DNA of 64,000 bases, taken from assembly GCF_028201475.1 (NCBI RefSeq), contig NZ_CP116384.1, positions 1,178,001 to 1,242,000 on the forward strand, in the 5' to 3' direction. Position 1 is the stretch's first letter. Each line of letters starts with the position of its first letter. The position numbers and the translations under genes are program-made. The notes under the pieces are model-generated. The model worked only from the letters and a program-made list of their open reading frames with translations. It was not told the DNA's origin and did not search any database. Positions 25,484-34,235 of this stretch are shown piece after piece. The stretch comes from Vibrio sp. SCSIO 43137 (GTDB taxonomy: Bacteria > Pseudomonadota > Gammaproteobacteria > Enterobacterales > Vibrionaceae).

Positions 25484-26839
25484 ATGCCCAAGATAACAGT
25501 AAAAAATATTACCCTGCTGGTTGCCCTGCTCTGGCTTCCGTCTGTTCTTCCCACCTTAATTTCAGAGCCACAGGCGGCAGGTGACTTCTTCTTCTGGAGA
25601 CACCAGCTCACTATGCTGACTGGCTTTCTGGCACTGGCCTATATGAGCCTTGCCGTCCTTCTGGCCGTCAGGTTTCGCTGGGTTGAAGAGATAGTAAAAG
25701 AGCTGGATAAGGGCTACGCGCTACACAAAAGTCTCGGCATTGCGGCGCTTATTTCCCTTATCAGCCACTGGGCGATGGTAAAAAGTGCCATGTGGCTTAT
25801 TGATTCAGGAATGATAGCCATGCCCGACAGAGGCCCGCGCCCGGAACAGACAGGAGTCGACTGGCGCGGTATTGCTGAAGGTGTTGGTGATGTTTCCTTT
25901 AAAATCTTCCTGCTGTTTAGTATTTTCAGTCTGGTTCAGGCTATAAGTTATAAGCGTTTTCGTTTTGTACACAAGATCGGGGGCGTTCTTATGCTGGCGG
26001 GTGTTTTCCATACCATGCTTCTGCTCGACTGGAATATCGCCGCACTGCCCATGAATATTGCGGTTACCGGTTTATGTATGATTGCCAGTTACTGTTCGGT
26101 CTGGTCACTAAGTGGCAAAATCGGCCGCCGCAACCGCTCATCAGGTCAGGTTATCGCCAGCAGAAAACTGTTCGAAAGCCCGGAGAAGGGCAATATTATT
26201 CGTTTCTCTGTCAGGCTGGATGAAACCATTGGTTACAAGGAAGGCCAGTTTGCCTACCTTAACTTTCATGACGGCGAAGCTCCTCACCCCTTCTCTATTC
26301 TTAACTACCGGGAACAAGAGAAGCTTATCGATTTCGGAGTAAAGGATTTAGGCGACTATACCCATAAACTGGTTAACACGTTACGAAACGGCCAGAAGGT
26401 AACCGTTGAAGGGGGTTACGGCCACTTTCAGATCAGCGGAGCGCCACAGCAAGTCTGGATAGGCGCAGGTATCGGTATTGTTCCTATGATATCCCGCCTC
26501 TACTGGTTATCCCGTAAAGCAGCAAAGGGAGAGCATAAACTTCAGTCCGTTCACCTGTTTTACTGCGTTAACTCTGAGAAAGAGGCTTTCTTCAGGGACG
26601 AAATCACCTCACTAATCGGTAACCTGCTCAACCGGCTCGACTTTATAAAATTTGAACTGGTTGATGCAGAAAAAGGAGAATTACTCGGTGCAGAAAGGGT
26701 TTACAACGCAGGTAAAGAACTGGAGTTTGATATCAGCTTCTGTGGTCCGCACGCCTTTGCAGACCAACTCAAATCCGGCTTAACAGCTCTCGGTTTTGAC
26801 CCTGAACGCTTCCATAGAGAGCAATTTAAGATGCGTTAA
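25484..26839 (+). CDS. Ferric-reductase-like transmembrane flavoprotein
   Basis: A roughly 451-residue protein with an N-terminal membrane part of six hydrophobic segments (to about residue 210) bearing likely haem-ligand histidines (LHKSLG, LISHW, VHKIGG, GVFHT). A cytoplasmic ferredoxin-reductase-type module follows, with the FAD motif HPFSILNY, the NAD site GAGIGIVPMISRLYWL and the terminal CGP. Such proteins move electrons across the membrane to ferric iron or other acceptors. The ATG at 25484 has better spacing from the GGGA site than the ATG at 25478. It is a single gene followed by a strong terminator. Confidence 0.85.
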   Translation: MPKITVKNITLLVALLWLPSVLPTLISEPQAAGDFFFWRHQLTMLTGFLALAYMSLAVLLAVRFRWVEEIVKELDKGYALHKSLGIAALISLISHWAMVKSAMWLIDSGMIAMPDRGPRPEQTGVDWRGIAEGVGDVSFKIFLLFSIFSLVQAISYKRFRFVHKIGGVLMLAGVFHTMLLLDWNIAALPMNIAVTGLCMIASYCSVWSLSGKIGRRNRSSGQVIASRKLFESPEKGNIIRFSVRLDETIGYKEGQFAYLNFHDGEAPHPFSILNYREQEKLIDFGVKDLGDYTHKLVNTLRNGQKVTVEGGYGHFQISGAPQQVWIGAGIGIVPMISRLYWLSRKAAKGEHKLQSVHLFYCVNSEKEAFFRDEITSLIGNLLNRLDFIKFELVDAEKGELLGAERVYNAGKELEFDISFCGPHAFADQLKSGLTALGFDPERFHREQFKMR

Positions 26840-26863
26840 TCTTTTTCCTCTCTCTCCCTTTAG

Positions 26864-26890
26864 AACGTGCGCCCTTTGCGCACGTTTTTG
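26864..26890 (+). terminator. Rho-independent terminator
   Basis: AACGTGCGC (26864-26872) pairs perfectly with GCGCACGTT (26878-26886) around a five-base loop, followed by a T-run. It ends the ferric-reductase-like gene. Confidence 0.9.
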
Positions 26891-26996
26891 CTTTTACAAC
26901 CCTGCTCCACTCTCCTTTACACAGATTTACATAACCTGACGTACTCTTACGTACATTAGAATATACTTATATTAAACCAGTACGGAGGACGTCATT

Positions 26997-27431
26997 ATGA
27001 AAGGCACAACACTTACTATTACCTTAACCAGTTTAGTCGTCGCATTTTCAGTTAGTGCAGCCGGTATGAACTCAAAATGGAACAACGGTTCAGCTCCTCA
27101 ACAACCCGTGTTCAGTCAGATAGACGTAGATGGTGACAAGCTCATTTCCAGTCAGGAATTGATCGATTTTAAAGCCCAGCGCATCTCAGAACGTGCTGAA
27201 CAAGGTCGCAGACTACAGAACATAAGCCGTTCAACAGAGTTCGGTTCTTACGACAGCGATGGTGACGGTTTTATCAGTGAAGACGAGTTTACTGCTCATA
27301 AAAACTCAGCCCGCGCAGCCATGCAAAATGGCAGACAAGGCAATTGGCAAAATGGAATGAAAGGCAAACAGGGCTTTAACAAAGGTCAACGCAAAGGAAA
27401 CTGTCAGGGTCCACGGCAAAGTCAGATTTAG
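26997..27431 (+). CDS. Small exported EF-hand calcium-binding protein
   Basis: A 144-residue protein with a signal peptide (cleavage after FSVSA, residue 21). Two EF-hand loops are seen: DVDGDKLISSQE (about 43-54) and DSDGDGFISEDE (about 84-95), each with the 1, 3, 5 and 12 acidic positions filled. The C-terminal 45 residues are rich in Gly, Gln, Asn and Lys and probably disordered. It is likely periplasmic and calcium-binding; function unknown. It has its own terminator before the RND efflux genes. Confidence 0.85.
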   Translation: MKGTTLTITLTSLVVAFSVSAAGMNSKWNNGSAPQQPVFSQIDVDGDKLISSQELIDFKAQRISERAEQGRRLQNISRSTEFGSYDSDGDGFISEDEFTAHKNSARAAMQNGRQGNWQNGMKGKQGFNKGQRKGNCQGPRQSQI

Positions 27432-27464
27432 GTCACACCTTGTTGCATATGTTGTTCTAACTTT

Positions 27465-27493
27465 ATAAGGCCCTTTTAATCAGGGCCTTATCT
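27465..27493 (+). terminator. Rho-independent terminator
   Basis: ATAAGGCCCT (27465-27474) pairs perfectly with AGGGCCTTAT (27482-27491) around a seven-base loop. It follows the EF-hand gene. Confidence 0.8.
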
Positions 27494-27544
27494 ACTTAAT
27501 CATCAGTAGGGTCTTGTGCTCTGCTCCACTACAGGATGTCCGTT

Positions 27545-28867
27545 ATGTCTCAGTTTGGCTGGAAGCAACGTTTACTATTCTTTCCCCCGTTAATCATTGG
27601 CATCGCTCTTCTGCTGCTGGCACCTTCTATGAAAGCAGAGCCACCCAAAACCACCAACACCAGTGGCAAAAAAGTGGTTCGCGTGTTGAGCGTGGTACCG
27701 AGGAAAATCCAACCTTCCGCAACAGGTTATGGTCACAGCCAACCTGCAACGGAATGGGAAGCAGCCTCTCAGGTTGAAGGTGCCATTGTCTGGGTTTCTC
27801 CTCAATTAAAGGCCGGAGCCATCATAAATCAAGGCGAAAAACTGCTGCAACTCGACCCTTCCCAGTATGAACTTTCCGTTGCGCGCTTGCAGGCAGAACT
27901 TGATGTCTCCCGTCTGAAAGACAAAACCATTCAGGCCTCTGTCTCTATTGCGGAAAAAGAGTTTGATTTACAAAGTTCTGAGTATCAGCGCTCAGTCCGT
28001 TTAAATAAGACCGGACACCTTTCAAGGAATGAGCTTGATAACGCCAACCGTTCTCTGCTTAACAGCCAACAGCAGTTGCAGACCCTGAAGAACAATCTGC
28101 TGATTAATCAGGCTGAGCAGCAGGTGTTGATTACTCAGCTGGCGCTGGCGCAACGGGATCTCGCCAATACCAGTATCGTCGCCCCTTTTAACCTCAGGGT
28201 TACTGAGAAAATGGCTGACCTTGCTGAGTATGTAAACAAAGGCGAAGTGCTGCTAAAAGCCGACAGCACCCATGCGGTTGAAGTGAGTGCTCAGTTCCCT
28301 CTGGGTAAAATGCGCCCCCTTCGCCGCACTGAAGATAAATCCGCAGTGGACAACAAACTTCATTCCACCCTTGAAGCTGTGGTTGAACTGGACGCCGGTG
28401 GTAAGTTAATCCGCTGGGACGCCTCTGTGGATCGCTCCGGCGGCCTTATTGATGCACAAACACAAAGCCAGAGCATTGTGGTCAAAATTGACAATCCTTA
28501 TCAGCAGGCTCAGCCCGGCCAGAAACCACCGCTTATCCGCGACACTTTTGTAAAAGTAACCCTTAAAGCACCTGTACTGAAAAAACAGATCTTGCTGCCG
28601 GTAAATGCCATTCACAATAACAAGGTCTATACGGTTAGTTCTGAAGGTAAGCTTGTTATCAAGCCGGTGAAAATTGACTTTGTTCAGGGGCAGATCGCTG
28701 TTGTTTCTTCCGGAGTTGAAGCCAAAGATAAAGTGGTGCTGAGCAAGCTTTCTCCTGCGGTTGAAGGTATGTCACTCAAGCCTCAGCCAGATAAAAAAAT
28801 TGTCCGCTGGCTGGATAAAGAGACCGGCTTCACTCAGGTAAAAAAACCAGAGAAGGAGGGTAAATAA
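27545..28867 (+). CDS. RND efflux periplasmic adaptor (membrane fusion protein)
   Basis: This protein links the inner-membrane RND pump to an outer-membrane channel. From the ATG at 27545 (AGGA spaced eight bases) it has about 440 residues. One N-terminal membrane segment (LLFFPPLIIGIALLLLAPS) is followed by a beta-barrel/lipoyl half (EGAIVWVSPQLKAGAIINQG), a helical hairpin rich in Gln and Leu (about 110-200), the second lipoyl half (TSIVAPFNLRV) and a C-terminal barrel (ILLPVNAIHNNKVY). The stop overlaps the start of the pump gene. No outer-membrane channel gene is adjacent. Confidence 0.9.
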   Translation: MSQFGWKQRLLFFPPLIIGIALLLLAPSMKAEPPKTTNTSGKKVVRVLSVVPRKIQPSATGYGHSQPATEWEAASQVEGAIVWVSPQLKAGAIINQGEKLLQLDPSQYELSVARLQAELDVSRLKDKTIQASVSIAEKEFDLQSSEYQRSVRLNKTGHLSRNELDNANRSLLNSQQQLQTLKNNLLINQAEQQVLITQLALAQRDLANTSIVAPFNLRVTEKMADLAEYVNKGEVLLKADSTHAVEVSAQFPLGKMRPLRRTEDKSAVDNKLHSTLEAVVELDAGGKLIRWDASVDRSGGLIDAQTQSQSIVVKIDNPYQQAQPGQKPPLIRDTFVKVTLKAPVLKKQILLPVNAIHNNKVYTVSSEGKLVIKPVKIDFVQGQIAVVSSGVEAKDKVVLSKLSPAVEGMSLKPQPDKKIVRWLDKETGFTQVKKPEKEGK

Positions 28868-31800
28868 TGATCACTTATTTTACCCGACACGCTACCGGCG
28901 CCAATGTGCTGATGATTGCAGTGTTATTGCTGGGCTTTTTCGCCCTGCCTAAACTGCAGAAGGATACCTTTCCGGTCACGCCGACCAAAAATATCGAAAT
29001 CAGGGTGAGTTACCCGGGGGCTTCTCCTTCAGAAGTGGCGGAAGAAGTTTGCTCACCAGTGGAAGACGCCCTTGATAAGCTTAACGGTATTAAAGAGCTC
29101 AGCTGTGATGCACGGGAAAACCTTGCCATTGCTAATGCGGAAATCTCCGATGGCGAAGATATCGACCTGCTTACCAGTGATATCCAGCAACAGGTAAACT
29201 CCATCGGGGATTTTCCTGCCAGAGTGGAACAGGTAACCGTGACTAAGCTGGACAGAACCGCCTCCGTTGCCAGTGTTGCTATTACCGGCAATATGACCGA
29301 CAAAGAACTGTACGACTATGCCCAGCAGGTAAAAAACCGCCTTAAGGCGCACCCTCTGATTGCACAAGTAAATATCGACGGATTTTCAGAGCAGGAAATT
29401 GAAGTACGTATCTCGGAATGGAAATTAAACCAGTACGGCATCAGTATCTCTGACTTAGCCAATGCGATTTCTCAGCAGAACATCAGTACTCCTGCCGGCA
29501 CATTCAGCAATGATCTGGAGTCCATCAGTGTTCGTTTCGATAACAAGCATACTCAGGTCAGTAAGCTGGAACAGATAGTGGTTAAGTCCAGCGCGTCAGG
29601 AAGCAAAATACGCCTTGGCGATATCGCTGATTTACAGCAGAAATTTGTACTGGATGAAGAGAAAGTGCTGTTCAACGGCCAGCGGGCCGCCCTGCTACAG
29701 GTTTCTAAAACCTATTCTCAGGACACCCTTAAAGTGCGCGCTGCCATGGAGGCTCTTATCGAAAAAGAGCGGCTTACTGCGCCTTTTGGTACTGAGCTTA
29801 CCGTTACTCAGGACTCCAGCGTCAATATTAAACAGCGCTTGAGCATACTAACCAGCAATGGTATTCAGGGGCTTATCCTTGCATTTCTTATGCTTTGGGC
29901 CTTCTTTAATATCCGTTTCAGTTTCTGGGTGGCCATGGGTCTGCCGGTCTCTTTTCTTGGTTCCGTATTTGTGATGCACCTGCTTGGTTACACCCTGAAC
30001 ATGATGACCATGGTGGGACTGATTGTTGCCATCGGTTTGCTAATGGATGACTCTTTGATCATCGCCGAAAACATCGCCGCCAAAAAACAGCAAGGCATGT
30101 CGGATATACAGGCAGCCGTTGTCGGAACTAAGCAAGTTCTTCCCGGCGTGCTGGCTTCATTTGCCACTACACTGATGGTGATCGGGCCGCTGATGTTTTT
30201 GTCCGGAAAAATGGGGGAAGTTCTGCGTTATATCCCTATTATTCTGCTAATCACCCTGCTGGTGAGCCTGATTGAGGCATTTCTGATCCTGCCTGCTCAT
30301 CTGGCGCACAGCCACCTGAACAGCAAGCCGAACCCTATCCGCAGTAAATTTATCGGCTTGTTCGAAAAAACACGGGATCGCTTTTTTATTCCCTTCTCTA
30401 TACGGGCAATGAAACTTCCCTTCTTCACTCTCGGCCTGTTGTTCATGCTGGTACTGGGTTCAACAGCGCTGCTTCCTGCCGGCCTGATGAAGTTTAAAGC
30501 TATGCCGGCTTTAGAGAGTGATACCCTTCAGGCGCGTATTCTGCTATCTCAGGGCAGCCTGTTGAATCAGACAGAACAGGTGGTGGACAAGCTCGCCGTC
30601 GCGCTGGCTGAAATTGGTGAAGAGTATGCTGAGAAATATCCCGGTTCAGCGCCTCTGATTAACAGCACCAGTATTATGTACAACTCTAATGTTGACGCTA
30701 ACGAGTCCGGCCCGCATATGGCCACCGTCAGTGCTGACCTGCTTCCTTCGCAGTTCAGACAAGAGAGCATTAAATATCTGGTACAGAGCTGGAAGAAAAA
30801 GGTCGGCCCGACGGCTGATGTTGTCTCCCTTAAGTTTACCGATAAAGAGCGTGGCATTGCCGGAAACGGTATTGATATCCGCATTCAGGGCGGCTCACTG
30901 GAAGAGATGAAAAAAGTCAGCCGCTCACTGATTAAGTGGCTTAAAGGCTTTGACGGTGTATTTAATCTTTCCGACGATCTGCGCTATGGCCGCAATGAGT
31001 TCAGGGTCAGCCTGAAAGATGAAGCCGGAGTAATGGGGGTCAATGCTTCGCAGGTAGCGCAAACCCTGAGAAGCGCCATTAAAGGCAGCACAGATCTGAC
31101 AGTGTTTCAGCAGGGCGATATTGTTGATATCTCTGTCCGCCTTAGTGAGTTCACTTATATGGCTAACCTGCAGGGGCTGAAAGATCTTGCGGTAACAGCT
31201 TCAAATGGTCAGTTAATCCCTCTTTCTACGGTGGCTGAGTTTAGTGAACAGCAGGCATTTTCACGCATTCACCGGGTTAACGGCATCGATACGGTAACGG
31301 TTCAGGGTAATATCAACACTGCCGTTGGTAATGCCAGAGAGATTATGAACCGCTTTAATAAGGAGTTTGTGCCTCAGATTAACAGCAAGTTCCCGGATAT
31401 CCGTTTTGTGTCTCAGGGGCAGGATAAAGAGAGCGCCGATACGGGCTCATCTCTGGTCAGTTTCTTTGCCCTTGGCATTATCGGTATCTACCTGATCCTG
31501 ACCTTCCTGTTCCAGAGCTATGCCCAGCCGCTGGCCGTGCTGCTGGCTATTCCTATGGGCTGGATTGGGGTTATCTGGGGACACACAGCGTTAGGTCTGG
31601 ATTTAACCATACCGAGTCTGGTTGGCTTTGCTACCCTTGCCGGTATCGTAGTCAATGACAATATTCTGCTGGTGAATTTTATTAAGCAGAACATCAGTGA
31701 AGGGCTGTCTCTGTTTGACGCCTGCCGCAACGCTGTTCACGACCGCTTCCGGGCGATCTTTATTACCTCGCTGACCACCTTTGCTGGTTTGTTGCCACTG

Positions 31801-32007
31801 CTGACGGAATCAAGTACACAGGCACAGTTCCTGACCCCCCTGATCGCCAGTATCGCTTTCGGGTTGGTTTCGGCCACTCTGCTTGCCTCTATTGTTGTTC
31901 CGTGCGTATTGATTGTTCTGGATGATTTGGGCATCAGCAAGCTAAAGCCTGAGTCAGAAGCAAAAGAAGTGCTATTGACCGAAGGGGAAAGTGCCACTCA
32001 GATTTGA
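28867..32007 (+). CDS. RND-family efflux transporter (AcrB-type permease)
   Basis: A 1,046-residue inner-membrane pump, the normal size for the family, with the first membrane helix near residue 12 and two blocks of membrane helices (about 330-540 and 860-1010) separated by large periplasmic loops. The proton-relay region LIVAIGLLMDDSLIIAENI has DD where AcrB has its intramembrane acidic pair. The sequence is closest in style to the smaller-substrate RND group (YegN/VexD-like) rather than AcrB itself; substrate unknown. It is coupled to the adaptor gene by a one-base overlap and followed by a perfect terminator. Confidence 0.92.
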   Translation: MITYFTRHATGANVLMIAVLLLGFFALPKLQKDTFPVTPTKNIEIRVSYPGASPSEVAEEVCSPVEDALDKLNGIKELSCDARENLAIANAEISDGEDIDLLTSDIQQQVNSIGDFPARVEQVTVTKLDRTASVASVAITGNMTDKELYDYAQQVKNRLKAHPLIAQVNIDGFSEQEIEVRISEWKLNQYGISISDLANAISQQNISTPAGTFSNDLESISVRFDNKHTQVSKLEQIVVKSSASGSKIRLGDIADLQQKFVLDEEKVLFNGQRAALLQVSKTYSQDTLKVRAAMEALIEKERLTAPFGTELTVTQDSSVNIKQRLSILTSNGIQGLILAFLMLWAFFNIRFSFWVAMGLPVSFLGSVFVMHLLGYTLNMMTMVGLIVAIGLLMDDSLIIAENIAAKKQQGMSDIQAAVVGTKQVLPGVLASFATTLMVIGPLMFLSGKMGEVLRYIPIILLITLLVSLIEAFLILPAHLAHSHLNSKPNPIRSKFIGLFEKTRDRFFIPFSIRAMKLPFFTLGLLFMLVLGSTALLPAGLMKFKAMPALESDTLQARILLSQGSLLNQTEQVVDKLAVALAEIGEEYAEKYPGSAPLINSTSIMYNSNVDANESGPHMATVSADLLPSQFRQESIKYLVQSWKKKVGPTADVVSLKFTDKERGIAGNGIDIRIQGGSLEEMKKVSRSLIKWLKGFDGVFNLSDDLRYGRNEFRVSLKDEAGVMGVNASQVAQTLRSAIKGSTDLTVFQQGDIVDISVRLSEFTYMANLQGLKDLAVTASNGQLIPLSTVAEFSEQQAFSRIHRVNGIDTVTVQGNINTAVGNAREIMNRFNKEFVPQINSKFPDIRFVSQGQDKESADTGSSLVSFFALGIIGIYLILTFLFQSYAQPLAVLLAIPMGWIGVIWGHTALGLDLTIPSLVGFATLAGIVVNDNILLVNFIKQNISEGLSLFDACRNAVHDRFRAIFITSLTTFAGLLPLLTESSTQAQFLTPLIASIAFGLVSATLLASIVVPCVLIVLDDLGISKLKPESEAKEVLLTEGESATQI

Positions 32008-32030
32008 TAAGCAGCGGCAATCAGGTACTA

Positions 32031-32060
32031 AAAAGGGAAACCATTCACGGTTTCCCTTTT
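32031..32060. terminator. Bidirectional terminator
   Basis: AAAAGGGAAACC (32031-32042) and GGTTTCCCTTTT (32049-32060) form a perfect 12-bp stem with a six-base loop. It sits between the convergent ends of the RND pump and the small lipoprotein gene and can serve both. Confidence 0.92.
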
Positions 32061-32064
32061 CTCA

Positions 32065-32193
32065 TTATGCGGAAATCACTTCTTCTGCCGGTAAGGCTTG
32101 CTGATTAACCGGTTCAGCCGATGCTCTCGGACCATAACCGTTGCAACATCCCGCCAGAAACAGCGCGGCGGACAGAAGCAGGATAAGCTTCAT
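32065..32193 (-). CDS. Small lipoprotein of 42 residues
   Basis: ATG at 32193 with GGAG eight bases upstream, and TAA at 32065. The product MKLILLLSAALFLAGC... has a textbook lipoprotein signal with lipobox LAGC, the lipidated cysteine at residue 16, followed by a second Cys and a short Pro/Ala/Glu-rich tail. The residues after the Cys (Cys-Asn-Gly) do not give the Lol-avoidance Asp, so outer-membrane sorting is likely. Function unknown. It ends at the bidirectional terminator and lies 46 bp after the gene at 32240-32590. Confidence 0.7.
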   Translation of the reverse strand: MKLILLLSAALFLAGCCNGYGPRASAEPVNQQALPAEEVISA

Positions 32194-32239
32194 AAATAAC
32201 TCCTTTAATGAGTTCTTAACTCACTAACTATAGGAGAGA

Positions 32240-32590
32240 CTATGTGCGTTTTGGTTGCTTATATGTCTTTCCGGCGATCTTATAAACGTCTTTTTGTTTT
32301 ACATCAAACATGGCGTAGAAGAACCAGGAGACAAACTTAATAATGTCATCACCTTCGTTCATAACATGTTCGACAAACTCTTCGTCTTCGCCCTGCTCGT
32401 TTTGCTGAACAGTGACATGGTAGATACGCTTTTCACCGTCGATTTCTGCCAGAGAAAACTGACCAGCCAGTGATGCCGCCGCTTCTGCAACCTCTTCATC
32501 TTCAGACGTTTTTAACAGTTCCAGCGCTTTCGGCAGTGTCTCTTCTTTGCATAAGGCAACAACCAGTGCCTCGAACTCTTCTTGTAACAT
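32240..32590 (-). CDS. Conserved hypothetical acidic protein
   Basis: A 116-residue cytosolic protein, strongly acidic in the middle (NEQGEDEEFVEHVMNEGDD), with a helical N-terminal part (EEFEALVVALCKEETLPKALELL) and an aromatic segment (IIKFVSWFFYAMF). No enzyme motif or known domain is recognised. A GGAG ribosome site precedes the ATG. It lies between the M23 endopeptidase gene and the small lipoprotein gene, all leftward, and may share their transcript. Confidence 0.75.
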   Translation of the reverse strand: MLQEEFEALVVALCKEETLPKALELLKTSEDEEVAEAAASLAGQFSLAEIDGEKRIYHVTVQQNEQGEDEEFVEHVMNEGDDIIKFVSWFFYAMFDVKQKDVYKIAGKTYKQPKRT

Positions 32591-32635
32591 ACGGATACTC
32601 CAGATTAGAACGCGGCATTGTACACTAATCGCCGA

Positions 32636-33949
32636 TCAGTTTGCCAACGACAGCAGAGTTTCCTGTTTGCCTAACAGTTCGTTATACATAGCAATCTTGG
32701 TTTTAAAGGCGTCTAGCTCTTTCTTCGGTACCGAACTTGCCATAGGGATATTCGCCGTCATAGCGTTTACCGGACGACCTTTAATAATAAACTCATAATG
32801 CAGATGAGGTCCGGTAGAACGGCCGGTATTACCTGACAGGGCGATTCTCTGCCCACGAGAGACCTTCTGCCCCTTCTTCACCAGAATCTTACTCAGATGC
32901 AAAAAGCGGGTTTTATAGGTATTGCCGTGCTGAATAACAATGTACTTACCGGCGTATGGGTGGTTCTTGGTCAGTATCACTTTACCATCCCCGGTGGCAT
33001 AAACCGGAGTGCCGATTCCCACCGCAAAGTCGGTGCCGTTATGAGGAGAAACCCGCCCTGTCACCGGATGCTTGCGACGCGGGTTAAAGGACGAAGATAT
33101 ACGGTATCTTTTACTGGTCGGGTAGCGCTGGAAGGCCCGCTGAAGGCTGTTACCGTTTTTATCATAATACTGACCATCGGTATGTAAGTAAGCAGTTACT
33201 ACCTTTCCACGATTGTGAATACGGATTGCTTCAATCTCTTTTTTACCGGTAAGCTCATCACCGACAAACTGACGGTTCTGGATAATTTCAAACCGGTCAC
33301 CAGCCCTAAGATCACGGGCAAAGTTAATTTTATCTTTTAGCAGCGTGTTGATATGCTCGATTTCGTTGTTGCCAACACCGGCTTTATTAGCAGAAATTGA
33401 GAAGTTGCCCTGAATCTCACCGATAACCGGTTGCATGCGCCACTCACCGGGGATGGAAATATCTTTAAACTCATAGCTGCCGTCTTCAAGGCGTGAATAT
33501 GAAACACTATCGGCAATATTGAACTGTAAAACCATTCTGGACAGTTCACCTTCTTGCGCCCCCTGCCAGAACATCAAGGTATTGCCCGGCTTAAGGGTAT
33601 CCAGCATCAGATAGTTAAGATCGGTCTCCATGATTTTCATCAGATCATTGTAGTTAAATCCTAATCTGGAAAAGATGGCGCTAAGGTTATCGCCCTTCTG
33701 GATTTGATAGTTAAAGTCCGGAACAGAATCAAACCGGCTCTGCTCTGCCTGCTCTTCTGCCGACTGATAGCTCGGCATCTCTTTAAAGACCAGAGGAATG
33801 GGTTTTCGCTCAGAAAAGTCCGTTGTCGAACCGGAGAAATAGACAATCGCCGCAATAGGAAGCAGAGTTGCGAGAAGCGCGGCTTTTTTTGAAAAAGGAG
33901 AAGTTCGCTTTGTAAACACAAGAAAATCCAATAAAGCTATTTTTAACAC
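32636..33949 (-). CDS. M23-family murein DD-endopeptidase, MepM/Shy type
   Basis: This enzyme cleaves peptide cross-links in the cell wall to allow growth. The 437-residue protein has an N-terminal membrane anchor (LLATLLPIAAIVYFSGS), a LysM-like domain (YQIQKGDNLSAIFSRLGFNY, about 81-100) and a C-terminal M23 domain. Zinc ligands are visible in HNGTDFAVG, which supplies His and Asp, and in the HLHYE motif. This fits E. coli MepM and V. cholerae ShyA-like proteins. The start is uncertain: the longest frame begins with GTG at 33949 and has no strong ribosome site, and a GTG ten codons later is an alternative. Confidence 0.9.
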   Translation of the reverse strand: MLKIALLDFLVFTKRTSPFSKKAALLATLLPIAAIVYFSGSTTDFSERKPIPLVFKEMPSYQSAEEQAEQSRFDSVPDFNYQIQKGDNLSAIFSRLGFNYNDLMKIMETDLNYLMLDTLKPGNTLMFWQGAQEGELSRMVLQFNIADSVSYSRLEDGSYEFKDISIPGEWRMQPVIGEIQGNFSISANKAGVGNNEIEHINTLLKDKINFARDLRAGDRFEIIQNRQFVGDELTGKKEIEAIRIHNRGKVVTAYLHTDGQYYDKNGNSLQRAFQRYPTSKRYRISSSFNPRRKHPVTGRVSPHNGTDFAVGIGTPVYATGDGKVILTKNHPYAGKYIVIQHGNTYKTRFLHLSKILVKKGQKVSRGQRIALSGNTGRSTGPHLHYEFIIKGRPVNAMTANIPMASSVPKKELDAFKTKIAMYNELLGKQETLLSLAN

Positions 33950-34121
33950 AAAGCCGGAGCGTTCGTTGATTCCGGCGTTCCGGCCGTTGCTCAGTCTACC
34001 CTATTTTCTGTCGCTTTCGCACAGCACAGGTCAATAAATGAGCAAATGATATATTATAACAATTTGTACTGTTTATAGTGTAAAGGTTTTACAAACTTTT
34101 ACCCCGCGCATAAAAAAACCA

Positions 34122-34131
34122 GCCTTTCAGC
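34122..34131. repeat. Target-site duplication, left
   Basis: GCCTTTCAGC directly precedes the left end of the insertion sequence and is repeated exactly at 35621-35630 after its right end. Ten bases fits the 9-12 bp typical of IS4-family insertions. Confidence 0.9.
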
Positions 34132-34148
34132 CTGTCTTTTATACAGAA

Positions 34149-34180
34149 GTCCCTCGCATAATGTGAGGGATTTTTTTTGA
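34149..34180 (+). terminator. Inward-reading terminator at the left end of the IS
   Basis: TCCCTC-GCATAATGT-GAGGGA forms a hairpin followed by eight Ts, just inside the left terminal repeat. It would block transcription entering from outside toward the transposase, a known self-limiting feature of insertion sequences. Confidence 0.75.
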
Positions 34181-34235
34181 ACTTAATTCTTGGTTCACGA
34201 TCAGATCTTTAACGGACTTAGTTGAGGGTTTTGAG